Source of the DNA: Flavobacterium collinsii
Lineage (GTDB): Bacteria; Bacteroidota; Bacteroidia; Flavobacteriales; Flavobacteriaceae
Reading direction: 5' to 3'
Assembly: GCF_902804485.1 (NCBI RefSeq)
Contig: NZ_CADCST010000068.1
Span: forward strand, 55,332-112,792
DNA length: 57,461 bases
Positions within the stretch are counted from its first letter, which is position 1; each line of letters opens with the position of its first letter. The position numbers and the translations under genes are program-made. The notes under the pieces are model-generated. The model was not told the DNA's origin. It was given only the letters and a program-made list of their open reading frames with translations, and did no database searches. This document shows, piece after piece, positions 35,712 to 45,234 of the stretch.

Positions 35712-38700
35712 ATGGATAATAAAAAGCATGTATTTCAGACCGAAACAAAATTGCGTTGGAGAACCTTTCAATGGTCTACCAGATTAGTTATTTTTCTTTT
35801 TCTATTGTTGATCCCGGTTTTTATAATTACCCTAAAACAGGGACTGAAGCCTTCTTTACCGATGTTGGGTAATGATCCCTCGACACAAAAATTAGTCAAT
35901 CCCAGCATTCCGGCTGCACTTAGTGCTGAAGACCTCAGAAAGTATAAAGGTTTCGACAGCTTTTTGCGATCTAAATCAAAAATGGATAAGCTTAAGAAAC
36001 AAAATGAGGCAATAGATTTTCCGCAAATAAGAGCCGCTTTTTATGTCGATTGGGACCCGCAGAGTTTATTTTCTCTTCAAAAAAATATCAGCAAGCTCAA
36101 TATGGTTGTGCCGGAATGGTTTTTTATAGATCCAAAAACCGATTTATTGCGTACAGAAATTGATACCGCCGCTTTAAAAATCATGAAAAAAGCAGGTGTA
36201 AAGATTGTTCCAATCATCAATAATAGTAATGAATCTATTGGTGAAGGGGACTTCGATGGTGATATGATACATCGGATTTTGCACGATAAGGTAAAAAGAG
36301 AAAGACTGATTAGTGACATCGCAGCAAATCTGAAGTTGTACAAATTTCAGGGAATCAATATCGATTTTGAAGAATTTAAAGAGTCCAGCGATGAACCTAT
36401 AATTGCCTTTCAAAAAGAACTTTATGAAAAGTTACATCCGCAAGGATTTATTGTGACACAGGATATAATGCCAAACGACGATGATTTCAACATTAAAGCA
36501 CTTACAGAGTACAACGATTATATATTTTTAATGGCGTACGATGAGCATTATAGCGGAAGCGTTCCCGGGGCAATAAGCAGTCAGAAATGGACAGAGCGAA
36601 TTTTAGATCAGGTAGCCAAAGAAATTCCGTCGAACAAAATTATTCTCTGTTTTGCAGGTTACGGCTATGATTGGGAACAAAAAAAGGAGGGGATAACTGT
36701 TACCTACGATGAAGCCCTGTCTTTAGCAAAACAATACGGCGCTACTATTGATTTTGATAATGACAGTTACAACAATTCATTTGCTTATAGTGACGGAAGA
36801 GGCAATAAACATCTGGTGTATTTTACTGATGCTGCTACTAATTTTAATACCATTCGCTTTGCTGACGAATATGGTATTGCCGGAACCGCATTGTGGCGAT
36901 TGGGGAGTGAAGATGGCAGATTATGGCATTTTTACAACCGCAGTTTAACCAATGAAAGTATTGCCAAAAAAGCCTTCGATTTTAAAACACTGGAAAAAGT
37001 GAACATGAGTTTCTCAGCTCCGGATTATATCGGAGAAGGTGAAATTCTAAATGTATTGACAGATCCGCATCCCGGTAAAATTAAATTACAAACCAATCCG
37101 AATGAGTCGATCATAGACGAAGAAAATTACTTAGAATTACCTACTAAATATGTGATCAGTAAGTTTGGAAATGTTCACAAAGAGGTTGTTTTGACCTTTG
37201 ATGATGGTCCTGATCCTACGTACACGCCACAAATTCTGGACATCTTAAAACGCGAAAAAGTGCCTGCTGTATTTTTCGTAGTAGGATTACAAGGAGAGAA
37301 TAACATTCCGCTTTTGCAACAGATTTATGCGGAGGGTCATGAGATTGGCAATCATACTTTCACTCATCCCAATATTGCATTAGTTAGCAAAGATAGGGCT
37401 TCGGCCGAAATGGAAACGACACGATTGCTCATCGAGGCGGTTACAGGAAGAAGCACGGTACTTTTTAGAGCGCCTTATAATGCCGATGCCGAACCTACGA
37501 CAGAAGCCGAACTCAGACCCATTGCTTTGAGTAAAGCACAGAACTATTATACGGTTGGGGAAAGCATCGATCCCAATGATTGGGAAAAAGGGGTAACTGC
37601 CGATAGTATTTACGCCAGAACAATTCGGCAATATGAAGCCGATCCGAGTAAAGGGATCATACTGCTTCATGATGCAGGTGGTGACCGGCAGGCAACCGTA
37701 GAGGCTTTACCGCGAATTATCAAATATTTTAAGGATAAGGGAATTCAATTTACTACTGTTTCTAAGCTGTTAGGAAAAAGTAAGAGCGAGATTATGCCCA
37801 AGGCCAAAGGGAATCTGATGACCATTGACAACCTCATATTTGATTTGGGGTATTGGTTTGGTCACTTTATCACTGCGGTTTTCTGGATCGCTATTTTGTT
37901 GGGATTCTTCCGCATTATGTTAATGGCTGTGATGGCTTTTTACAAAAAATGGAAAGATTACAAACATCCGCTAACGTATGATACGAATGACGAAAATTAT
38001 CCGAAAGTTAGCATAATTGTACCCGCTTACAATGAAGAGGTAAATGCGGTTAAAACAATTCAGAATTTACTTCGACAGGATTACCCTGATTTTGACATTA
38101 TTTTTGTAGACGACGGATCAAAAGACAGCACGTATAAAAAAGTAGATCTGGAATATAAAAATCATGCGATTGTAAAAGTACATACAAAGCCAAATGGCGG
38201 GAAAGCTTCGGCGCTAAATCACGGAATTGCATTAACTCAGAATGATTTCGTTGTTTGCATAGACGCAGACACACAGTTGAAAACAGATGCGCTTTCGCAG
38301 CTCATGAAGTGTTTTAGACTACAGTTTAAAAACAACCAACAAGTAGGAGCGGTTGCCGGAAATGTAAAAGTAGGAAATGAAAATACCATGCTGGCCAGAT
38401 GGCAAAGTATTGAGTACACAACAGCCCAGAATTTTGACCGAAGAGCCTTTGATTTGGTGAACGGAATTACAGTTGTACCGGGCGCGATTGGTGCTTTTAG
38501 AAAAGAAGCTATAGAAATTGCGGGAGGTTTTACAACAGATACACTGGCTGAAGATTGCGATTTAACCATTAGAATTCTTCGCAACAATTATCGCATTGTA
38601 AACTGTGTAGAAGCCATTGCAGTTACCGAAGCCCCGGAGACACTGAATGAATTTATGAAGCAGCGTTTTCGCTGGAGTTACGGAATTATACAAGCATTCT

Positions 38701-39101
38701 GGAAAAATAGAGATGCTTGTTTTAATCCAAAGTACAAAGGGCTTGGAATGGTATCATTACCAAATGTATTAATTTTTCAGATTGTCTTACCCATTTTTGC
38801 TCCGCTGGCCGATTTAATACTTATCGTCAGTTTAATCTGGAACCATAACAATATAGACAGTTTGTATAAAATTGGAATTTATTACCTGGTATTTATGCTG
38901 GTAGACATGTTGGTTAGTGTAGTTGCTTTTGTCTTCGAGAAAGAGAAATTAAGTAAACTCATCTGGCTAATTCCACAGCGGTTTGTTTACAGACAATTGA
39001 TGTATGTTATCTTATTCAGAGCCATAAAAAAGGCGATTAAAGGCGAAAGTCAGAGTTGGGGAGTACTCACACGAACCGGCAATGTTGGGGCATTAGATTA
39101 G
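35712..39101 (+). CDS. GH18-like / NodB deacetylase / GT2 synthase fusion (PgaB-PgaC-like exopolysaccharide enzyme)
   Basis: This very large membrane protein is about 1129 residues from the ATG; the frame can be extended 4 codons to a TTG at 35700, but the ATG is preferred. In order: an N-terminal helix (about 25-45); a GH18-like domain (about 105-425, GINIDFEEF near 213); a NodB deacetylase (about 490-690: VLTFDDGPDP, HEIGNHTFTHPN, FRAPYN, ILLHDAGGDR); a helix (about 705-735); a processive GT2 synthase (about 755-1000: SIIVPAYNEE, FVDDGSKDST, CIDADTQ, AEDCDL, QRFRWSYG); then terminal helices. It combines in one chain the jobs of PgaC (synthase) and PgaB (deacetylase plus glycosidase) of poly-N-acetylglucosamine systems. 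The product is likely a beta-linked, partly deacetylated aminoglycan, which is inference. Confidence 0.87.
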   Translation: MDNKKHVFQTETKLRWRTFQWSTRLVIFLFLLLIPVFIITLKQGLKPSLPMLGNDPSTQKLVNPSIPAALSAEDLRKYKGFDSFLRSKSKMDKLKKQNEAIDFPQIRAAFYVDWDPQSLFSLQKNISKLNMVVPEWFFIDPKTDLLRTEIDTAALKIMKKAGVKIVPIINNSNESIGEGDFDGDMIHRILHDKVKRERLISDIAANLKLYKFQGINIDFEEFKESSDEPIIAFQKELYEKLHPQGFIVTQDIMPNDDDFNIKALTEYNDYIFLMAYDEHYSGSVPGAISSQKWTERILDQVAKEIPSNKIILCFAGYGYDWEQKKEGITVTYDEALSLAKQYGATIDFDNDSYNNSFAYSDGRGNKHLVYFTDAATNFNTIRFADEYGIAGTALWRLGSEDGRLWHFYNRSLTNESIAKKAFDFKTLEKVNMSFSAPDYIGEGEILNVLTDPHPGKIKLQTNPNESIIDEENYLELPTKYVISKFGNVHKEVVLTFDDGPDPTYTPQILDILKREKVPAVFFVVGLQGENNIPLLQQIYAEGHEIGNHTFTHPNIALVSKDRASAEMETTRLLIEAVTGRSTVLFRAPYNADAEPTTEAELRPIALSKAQNYYTVGESIDPNDWEKGVTADSIYARTIRQYEADPSKGIILLHDAGGDRQATVEALPRIIKYFKDKGIQFTTVSKLLGKSKSEIMPKAKGNLMTIDNLIFDLGYWFGHFITAVFWIAILLGFFRIMLMAVMAFYKKWKDYKHPLTYDTNDENYPKVSIIVPAYNEEVNAVKTIQNLLRQDYPDFDIIFVDDGSKDSTYKKVDLEYKNHAIVKVHTKPNGGKASALNHGIALTQNDFVVCIDADTQLKTDALSQLMKCFRLQFKNNQQVGAVAGNVKVGNENTMLARWQSIEYTTAQNFDRRAFDLVNGITVVPGAIGAFRKEAIEIAGGFTTDTLAEDCDLTIRILRNNYRIVNCVEAIAVTEAPETLNEFMKQRFRWSYGIIQAFWKNRDACFNPKYKGLGMVSLPNVLIFQIVLPIFAPLADLILIVSLIWNHNNIDSLYKIGIYYLVFMLVDMLVSVVAFVFEKEKLSKLIWLIPQRFVYRQLMYVILFRAIKKAIKGESQSWGVLTRTGNVGALD

Positions 39102-39196
39102 TTCCTGATCAAACGATTTCGTAAATAATCCGGCATATTTTTTCAAAAACAGTATCTTTGCAGCAAGAAAATTGTAGTGATAAGTAATGATTAAAT

Positions 39197-39265
39197 TGTA
39201 GAACAAGTTCTACAGACTGTTAGAGAATGTTCTACAGTCGGTTTAATCCCTGCATGCTATTTTTG
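39197..39265 (+). promoter_or_regulatory. Three-half-site promoter, copy A (kinase-regulator operon)
   Basis: The palindrome TGTAGAACAAGTTCTACA (39197-39214) is followed after 14 nt by a third half-site GTTCTACA (39229-39236), and after 21 nt by a -7 element TATTTTTG (39258-39265). The same elements with identical spacings occur at 42244-42312. The LuxR-type regulator encoded between them is the natural binder. Confidence 0.7.
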
Positions 39266-39643
39266 CTTCTTATTAAGAAAATAGAAACAAGTATATATTT
39301 AAAAAATAGAATAAAAGTATGTTTGTCGCATCAAACCTATTTATTCTATTAAAAAGATCCCCCAAATCTCTTTTAAATATCTGTTGTGTTATGGTTAATA
39401 TTGATAGACAAGTGCTGTGGTTTTGCTTTTTTTTAGCAAAAAAGCTGTATCTTAGAGGAATAACATCCGTTATTGATATTAAAATTGAATTAGTTGTGAC
39501 TAATTTTAGCTATAGAACAATATTTATTCAAAATGTAGTACATCATTCAGGATGTTCTTTCGATACCTAATTAAAAAAATTGCACGAGTTATTGATTTGA
39601 TTCTTTGACTCTTTATTTTATTTATCATTTTAAAATATAAATT
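39266..39643 (+). other. Long 5' untranslated region candidate
   Basis: If copy A is the promoter, about 370 nt of leader precede the kinase. It is AT-rich with an open frame of 83 codons (39319-39570) of odd composition that I do not trust. No known riboswitch was recognised. Confidence 0.35.
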
Positions 39644-41395
39644 TTGATTAGAAAACATTCCTTAAATAGTACATTTAGTTTTTTAAAACTAAAGTTCAAG
39701 CACAGAAAAATAATTCACTACACTTTAATAGCCTGTGTCATCCTTTTACAGATAATTGCAATAATTATTTGGTACAACGAATCGTCTAATGAGTCGGAAA
39801 TGTCAAAGACGCTTAGTTCGATGGATTCATTAAATAAAATAACACATTTTACAAGCAGTATAAACAACTCATTTGTTGATTCTCAAAAAAGCTTTAGTAA
39901 TTATACCAGTTACAAAGACAAAGAATCACTTGATAAATACACCGCTTCTTTAAACGAGATCAGCCGTTTGATTGACAGTTTGAGCCTAATTACAAAGGAT
40001 AATAAGGAGTTCATGAAGATTCTGAAGGAAAAGAATCAGTCTGAAGAATCAGTAGAGTCTTTGAAAACTAGTATCGATTCGATTATTGAATCGCAGATTA
40101 ATCCGGATAAGACTACTTTGACTCAGCCTTTTAAACTAAATAAGTTCGCGTACAAAAAAATATTAGACAGTATTAAAACTGATTCTTATATCAAAGTAGA
40201 CAGTGTGTCTAAAAAAGGATTATTTTCAAGATTGGGTGCTGCTTTGGCAGGAAAAGTCGATGTGCAAAAAGAGCAGTTGAAGATCACCGTTACCATGAAA
40301 TATGACAATAAAGTGGTAAGCGGAAGTATCGAAGAACAATTTGCAAACTTGTTTAATACTACTAACAAATATTACGAAGACCAGTTTAAGAATCTACGAA
40401 AATCATTTGCGAATTTAAAAGATCAGGATGCTAAACTAAAGCAGTTAAATAATGAATTACTAAATTTAGAGGCAGCAATTATGCCTAACTATAACAATTC
40501 GTTGAAAGTACTTCAGGACAATACTCAAAAGCAGTTACAGAAGCAGTACGATTCGAATAAAATAGTGAGAAGTTACACCATTGCAATTTTGATTCTGTTA
40601 ATGTTTATAGTTTCACTTGTACTTTTTGGCTTTACAAGACTGGCTTTTCAGTATGAAAAAAGACTCACAACAGCTCAGATGCAGATTCGTGAAAGCTTGA
40701 ATTTTAAGAATAGAATTATGGGTATGATCAGTCATGAAATCAGATCTCCTTTAAGCATTATTTCTATTTATAGTAAAATGATAAGTTCCTCTATAAAAGA
40801 TCCGGAAATAAAAGACACTTTTAAATCGATTCAGTTTACGACTAACTCATTGCTTCTTCTGGCCAATCAGATCTTGGAGTATTCTAAAGATGGAAATTAC
40901 GCACCTAAACTAAACAAGAAGCAATTTTATCTTAAGGAGGAGGTACATCAGATAGTTAATTCCATGACTTCGTTGGTAGAAAGTAAAGGGAATAGAATAG
41001 AGGTTAATTCTAATTTAATTTCGGAGCTTGAAGTTAATTCGGATGCAGCAAAAATTCATCAGCTTTTTTATAACATTATCGGTAACGCGAATAAGTTTAC
41101 AGAGAATGGACTTATAAAGATCATGATGGATCTTGAAAAGACTTCGGACAAGATCGTGAATTTAAAAGTTGAAATTCAGGACAGCGGAATTGGTATTGCC
41201 AAAAATGACCTGAAAAATATATTTGAGCTTTATTACCAAGGAACTGTTTCAGGTAAAGTAAACGATCTTGGAGTAGGTTTAGGGCTTAATTTATGTAAAG
41301 AAATAGTAGAATTGTTTGATGGAAAAATAGATGTTCAGAGCGAGGAAGGCAAAGGGACTAAAATAATTTTTAATCTCCTTATAAGCTTAGTTTAA
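39644..41395 (+). CDS. Sensor histidine kinase with coiled-coil extracytoplasmic domain
   Basis: This 583-residue kinase begins at a TTG codon. An in-frame TAA lies one codon upstream and the next ATG would delete the first membrane helix, so TTG is the credible start. There are two helices (about 27-46 and 303-326) flanking a 255-residue largely helical periplasmic region. The kinase core has MISHEIRSPLSIISIYSKM, NIIGNANKFTENG, DSGIGIAKNDL and GVGLGLNLCKEIVE. It is followed 74 bp later by a NarL/LuxR response regulator, its likely partner. The promoter is copy A of the shared operator architecture. Confidence 0.87.
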   Translation: MIRKHSLNSTFSFLKLKFKHRKIIHYTLIACVILLQIIAIIIWYNESSNESEMSKTLSSMDSLNKITHFTSSINNSFVDSQKSFSNYTSYKDKESLDKYTASLNEISRLIDSLSLITKDNKEFMKILKEKNQSEESVESLKTSIDSIIESQINPDKTTLTQPFKLNKFAYKKILDSIKTDSYIKVDSVSKKGLFSRLGAALAGKVDVQKEQLKITVTMKYDNKVVSGSIEEQFANLFNTTNKYYEDQFKNLRKSFANLKDQDAKLKQLNNELLNLEAAIMPNYNNSLKVLQDNTQKQLQKQYDSNKIVRSYTIAILILLMFIVSLVLFGFTRLAFQYEKRLTTAQMQIRESLNFKNRIMGMISHEIRSPLSIISIYSKMISSSIKDPEIKDTFKSIQFTTNSLLLLANQILEYSKDGNYAPKLNKKQFYLKEEVHQIVNSMTSLVESKGNRIEVNSNLISELEVNSDAAKIHQLFYNIIGNANKFTENGLIKIMMDLEKTSDKIVNLKVEIQDSGIGIAKNDLKNIFELYYQGTVSGKVNDLGVGLGLNLCKEIVELFDGKIDVQSEEGKGTKIIFNLLISLV

Positions 41396-41469
41396 AATAA
41401 GACCAAATTAATTATGTTAAAGTGGTAATTAGTTACAGAAAAGCGCTGAAATAACCCTAAATTAGGTAA

Positions 41470-42120
41470 ATGAAAATGAAATCACCATCCAACAACTATA
41501 GCTTTCTAGTGGCCGATGACCATAGTGTGGTTCGACAAGGCGTTTCTTTAATGATAAAAGAATTATTTTCAAATGCTTTGATTCACAAAGCAGGAAATTT
41601 TAAGGATACACTTAATCTTTTAAAAGAAGAATATATAGATTTACTGATATTAGATGTGAACTTTCCAGACGGAAACAGTATCAATATTATAGCAGAAATA
41701 AAAGCAATCCAGCCGGAAGTTAAAATATTAATTTTTTCTGCTTATGATGAGAACATCTATGCTATGCGGTATTTAAACGCAGGAGCTTCAGGGTATCTGA
41801 ATAAAGAAACTTCTGAGGAAGAAATGAAAAATGCGATCAGTTCAATGATCTCATCCGGGAAGTATATTACGCAGAATGTTAAAGACAGGATTCTGGATTC
41901 TTATATATCAAAAAAGCCGACAAACCCATTGGATGTATTGTCCAACAGAGAAATCGAAGTGGCACAGCTTTTAATTAAAGGTTATGGCAATCTGGAAATA
42001 ATTGAACATTTAAACATCAAAAAAACAACGGTAAGTACTTATAAAAACAGGATTTTTGAAAAATTGGAAATCGATAATCTCGCCGATTTGATCAAGTTTT
42101 TTCAGCTGTATTCTGATTAA
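41470..42120 (+). CDS. LuxR/NarL-family response regulator
   Basis: This 216-residue regulator has a receiver (Asp16-Asp17, acceptor Asp62 in LILDVNFPDG, Lys of NKET) and a C-terminal LuxR HTH (LSNREIEVAQLLIKGYGNLEIIEHLNIKKTTVSTYKNRIFEKL). The usual KS(I/V) contact triplet of LuxR recognition helices reads KTTVSTYK here. It is co-oriented with the kinase upstream and ends at a strong terminator (42181-42212). Matching operator arrays upstream of its own operon and upstream of the PAS kinase suggest it controls both. Confidence 0.9.
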   Translation: MKMKSPSNNYSFLVADDHSVVRQGVSLMIKELFSNALIHKAGNFKDTLNLLKEEYIDLLILDVNFPDGNSINIIAEIKAIQPEVKILIFSAYDENIYAMRYLNAGASGYLNKETSEEEMKNAISSMISSGKYITQNVKDRILDSYISKKPTNPLDVLSNREIEVAQLLIKGYGNLEIIEHLNIKKTTVSTYKNRIFEKLEIDNLADLIKFFQLYSD

Positions 42121-42180
42121 CGAATTTACACGGCAAAAACGAATAACAGATCAGAAACAATTTATTGCCTACATATTTAA

Positions 42181-42212
42181 AAACAGGAACTTTTGGGTTC
42201 CTGTTTTTTTTT
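42181..42212 (+). terminator. Terminator of the kinase-regulator operon
   Basis: AAACAGGAAC pairs with GTTCCTGTTT (10 bp, 6-nt loop), followed by a long T-run, 60 bp after the regulator stop. Confidence 0.88.
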
Positions 42213-42243
42213 GTAAAAAGCTTTTGTTTTTTGATGTATTTTC

Positions 42244-42312
42244 TGTAGAAATAATTCTACAACAGGACGTTCGATGTTCTATAAAGTATTGATTTTATTG
42301 AATGTATTTTTG
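42244..42312 (+). promoter_or_regulatory. Three-half-site promoter, copy B (PAS kinase)
   Basis: TGTAGAAATAATTCTACA (42244-42261), 14 nt, GTTCTATA (42276-42283), 21 nt, TATTTTTG (42305-42312). Spacings are identical to copy A at 39197. The 275 bp from here to the kinase ATG would be 5' leader; an open frame there (42302-42580) starts inside the -7 element and is not credible. Confidence 0.7.
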
Positions 42313-42593
42313 TTGTGTCAGGAAGACGCAGTTGCTGGAAGTTTATAAAAAGGATGGATTTGTAGTAGAATGGGTTATTTTTTTTCAGCATCTAGCTTCC
42401 TGTATTAAAAGATTTTTTTTTGTTGTTACGGACGGCTCTTTTGTTTGTGTTTTTGGGTTTATACAAGTCAGGTCATTTTTTTTTTTTTGGATATGGCCGT
42501 CTGATCAACAAATATTACTTTTTAAGTCTACAACAAATTTAGAGTTAGAGAAAACTACAGTTAACAGAAAGAGAATGTAAAAAAAGCAAGACT

Positions 42594-44108
42594 ATGGAAT
42601 TCGACTTTTACAATACAAAGAAAAAAGCAAATGTAAGTATTTTTAAATCTAAAGCATTTGATGAGATTCAGGACGCTCTTTTCGTGTTTACGATTTCGGC
42701 AGATAACGATTATGAGATGCCATTTATAAATGATGCAACTTATGAGATGTTTGAAGTTTTATCAAGTAAGATGTTTACCAGTACAGTACTTTCCATTTAC
42801 AACCGAATTCATACGGAAGATAAAAAACTAGTGAAGGACTCTTTATTTGATGCTATCAAAAAAAGAAGAAAATGGAGTGTTGTGTTCAGAGCAGAATTGC
42901 CTTTGAACGGATTAAGCTGGTTTAAGGTTACCTCAAAAAGACAGGTTAATAAAGACGGAAGTGTAGAATTTTATGGTCGGATAACAGATATTACCGAGTT
43001 AAAAGAACAGGAGTTGAAACTTAAAAGGACAGAAGAGCGTTTTAAGTTTATGCTGGAGAGTTCAAATGCAGGTATTTGGGATTGGGATTTAGTGGCCAAT
43101 AGAGTTTACTATTCGCCACAATCTTTGAAGGTATTAGAATTGAAAGCTTCAGATATTTCAAATACTCGTGACGGCTGGAATAAAATAGTACATCCGGATG
43201 ATTTTGAAGGATACTTAAGCGTACTGCAGAATCATTTGGATAACAAAACTTCTTCTTACGAAAATTTTCAGCGTGTGCTGACTTCAAAAAAAGAATATAA
43301 ATGGGTTCTTAGTAAGGGAATGGTGGTAGAACGTGATGCTGCCGGTAAAGCTCTAAAAGTAATAGGAACGCACAGTGATGTTTCTTTTCAAAAAGAAAAA
43401 GAGTTAGAGCTAGAGAGAGAAATGGAAGTGTATAAAGAGGAAAATAATAGATTATTGAATTTTTCGCATATCGTATCACATAACCTAAACTCGCACGCAG
43501 GTAATTTTAAAGTTCTTCTGGACTTGATCGATTCAGAGGAAGGTTTTGATGAAAAAATCGAAACCATAAAATACCTGCGTGCGGTTTCCGGAGATCTTAG
43601 TAAAACCATTGAAGATTTGTCCCAAATAGTAAATATTCAAAACAATTCCGAAATTAATATCGAATCTCTCAATGTAAACAACTACCTCAATAGAGTACTT
43701 AATATTGTTAATGCTTATAATGACAGAAGTAATATGACGGTAATCAATAATGTTTCTCCCGAAGCAGTTGTTTGTTTTAATCCTGCATATCTTGAAAGTG
43801 TATTGCAAAACCTGAGTACGAATGCTATAAAGTATGCAGATCCTAAAAGACCCCTGGTCGTTGAATTTAATTTTTTTATCGAAAACGGAAAAAAAGTACT
43901 GACGGTAAAAGACAATGGTTTAGGGATTGATCTGGAGAAACACGGAGATTTAATTTTCGGAATGTATAAAACATTTCATAAGCACGAGAATGCAAACGGT
44001 TTGGGCTTGTACATTACAAAGAACCAGATTGAGTCTATGAAGGGTAAGATTACGGTTGAAAGCCAGGTGGGAGAAGGAACCACATTTAAAATCTTTTTTA
44101 AGGACTAA
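42594..44108 (+). CDS. Soluble PAS-domain sensor histidine kinase
   Basis: This 504-residue cytoplasmic kinase has no membrane helices. Two PAS/PAC units lie at about 20-140 and 145-275 (FYGRITDITELKEQELKLK; FKFMLESSNAGIWDWD; VIGTHSDVSFQKEKE), joined by coiled coil to a phospho-acceptor domain with HIVSHNLNSHAGN, the His of SHNLNSH replacing the usual SHELR context. The ATPase domain shows NLSTNAIKYA, VKDNGLGIDLE and GLGLYITKNQIESMKG. No receiver is adjacent, so its output partner is elsewhere or is the LuxR regulator upstream, whose probable operator it shares. Confidence 0.87.
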   Translation: MEFDFYNTKKKANVSIFKSKAFDEIQDALFVFTISADNDYEMPFINDATYEMFEVLSSKMFTSTVLSIYNRIHTEDKKLVKDSLFDAIKKRRKWSVVFRAELPLNGLSWFKVTSKRQVNKDGSVEFYGRITDITELKEQELKLKRTEERFKFMLESSNAGIWDWDLVANRVYYSPQSLKVLELKASDISNTRDGWNKIVHPDDFEGYLSVLQNHLDNKTSSYENFQRVLTSKKEYKWVLSKGMVVERDAAGKALKVIGTHSDVSFQKEKELELEREMEVYKEENNRLLNFSHIVSHNLNSHAGNFKVLLDLIDSEEGFDEKIETIKYLRAVSGDLSKTIEDLSQIVNIQNNSEINIESLNVNNYLNRVLNIVNAYNDRSNMTVINNVSPEAVVCFNPAYLESVLQNLSTNAIKYADPKRPLVVEFNFFIENGKKVLTVKDNGLGIDLEKHGDLIFGMYKTFHKHENANGLGLYITKNQIESMKGKITVESQVGEGTTFKIFFKD

Positions 44109-44168
44109 AGATGCTGCGCTTAGCATTATGAATAGAAGTATCAGCGTACATAAATAATTAATTTAAGA

Positions 44169-44522
44169 ATGGAAAAATTTATAGTTAACAAAAGAGCTAA
44201 TGGAGAATTTCAATTTGATTTTGTGAATAAAAATGGCGAAATTATTTTGAGCAGTGGAGCATATACCCGAAAATTTATGTGCATGAAAGGAATAGAATCA
44301 GTAAAAGCTAATTCACAGGATAACACAAAATTCTTCCGAAAAACAAATTCAAAAGATGAAAGATACTTTAATCTTAAAGCTTTTAACGGAAAGATTATCG
44401 GAACAAGTAAAATGTTTAAAGATAGAGATTCCCGTGATGCGGAAATCTTGGAGTTTAGAAAATACGCGCCGGATGCTAAAGTAGAAGATCATTCTAATGC
44501 TATATTGGAAAGCGTTGCATAG
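44169..44522 (+). CDS. YegP-like DUF1508 protein
   Basis: This 117-residue protein is built from two tandem DUF1508-type units: residues 1-48 (FQFDFVNKNGEIILSSGAYTRKFMCMKGIESVK) and 55-100 (RYFNLKAFNGKIIGTSKMFKDRDSRDAEI). Each forms a small beta-beta-alpha-type domain; function in the family is unknown. It lies 60 bp after the PAS kinase on the same strand and precedes a terminator, so it may be co-transcribed and under the same stress-type control. Confidence 0.85.
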   Translation: MEKFIVNKRANGEFQFDFVNKNGEIILSSGAYTRKFMCMKGIESVKANSQDNTKFFRKTNSKDERYFNLKAFNGKIIGTSKMFKDRDSRDAEILEFRKYAPDAKVEDHSNAILESVA

Positions 44523-44647
44523 TGAAAGAATTAAATCAAAACTGTGAATGCAGATCGGTTATATTTTAATAAAACAATAAACTTTGCCGTTTCCGGATTG
44601 TAATAACGGAGCCGTTTTTAGATAATTTAATTGGTATTTACACACCT

Positions 44648-44673
44648 AAGACCGCCGTTTGCGGTCTTTTTTG
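44648..44673 (+). terminator. Terminator after the YegP-like gene
   Basis: AAGACCGC pairs with GCGGTCTT around a CGTTT-type loop and is followed by TTTT; it lies about 125 bp after the stop. Confidence 0.8.
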
Positions 44674-44674
44674 T

Positions 44675-44800
44675 TTGTAGTAAATTCACCAGCTCTGAAA
44701 GAGCTTTGGCAATTAGAATAGTGCGAAGCACTATGAATAAGGATGATAATTGTTTAAGCCCTGTAAGAGCGAAAGCCAAACTCCCACAAAAAAAGTGATC
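44675..44800. repeat. REP-like inverted segments
   Basis: Short palindromic units AGCTCTGAAAGAGCT and AGTGCGAAGCACT plus CCCTGTAAGAGCGAAAGCC resemble dispersed flavobacterial repeats. No gene is seen from 44523 to 45234. Confidence 0.45.
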
Positions 44801-44930
44801 CTATGTGCTGGAATGTCTTTTATTTATAATAAGGCTCCAGAAAATTGAAGCGCTGATATTGTTGGTAAACGGAAGAATTTTTATCAATACATAACTTTTA
44901 TATTGATCAATTATTTGTAAAAAATCAAAC

Positions 44931-44949
44931 TACTATTTTACAAATAGTA
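44931..44949. promoter_or_regulatory. Operator-like palindrome upstream of the phosphonate locus
   Basis: TACTATTT-TAC-AAATAGTA is a perfect 8-bp-arm inverted repeat 285 bp upstream of the TonB receptor. The half-site AAATAGTAAC recurs at about 52225, 24 bp before the phosphodiesterase gene. The XRE-cupin regulator is a possible binder. Confidence 0.35.
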
Positions 44950-45234
44950 AAAAAATGACTTTTCAAAAAAATTAATCTTAATCAGGACTTAACTTAAGCC
45001 TGGTGAAGTGTTTTTTATGATACTTCCCTTAGATTGCTTCACCTAAAGGCCTAAATACAATAATAGTGTACCAATAATCAAAACATTATAGTACATTTTT
45101 TTTACAAATACTTAACAAATCAGGCTGCTGAATTTTCTTTTCTTTAACAATTAGATAATTTTCAATTATTTACTATTTATAAAAATCATTGTTTATTTGC
45201 TTGTATAAATTTAATATTTGTAAACAAATTAACC

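Noticed and set aside
34777..39101. Complete pga-like operon
   Set aside because: No outer-membrane porin (PgaA-like) or PgaD-like gene was found, so only a functional analogy is claimed.
39319..39570. Open frame of 83 codons upstream of the kinase-regulator operon
   Set aside because: Odd composition, no domain, and no homologous frame in the matching leader of copy B; treated as untranslated leader.
42302..42580. Open frame of 92 codons upstream of the PAS kinase
   Set aside because: Its ATG falls inside the predicted -7 promoter element, and the product is Phe-rich low-complexity sequence with no family resemblance; more likely 5' leader RNA.
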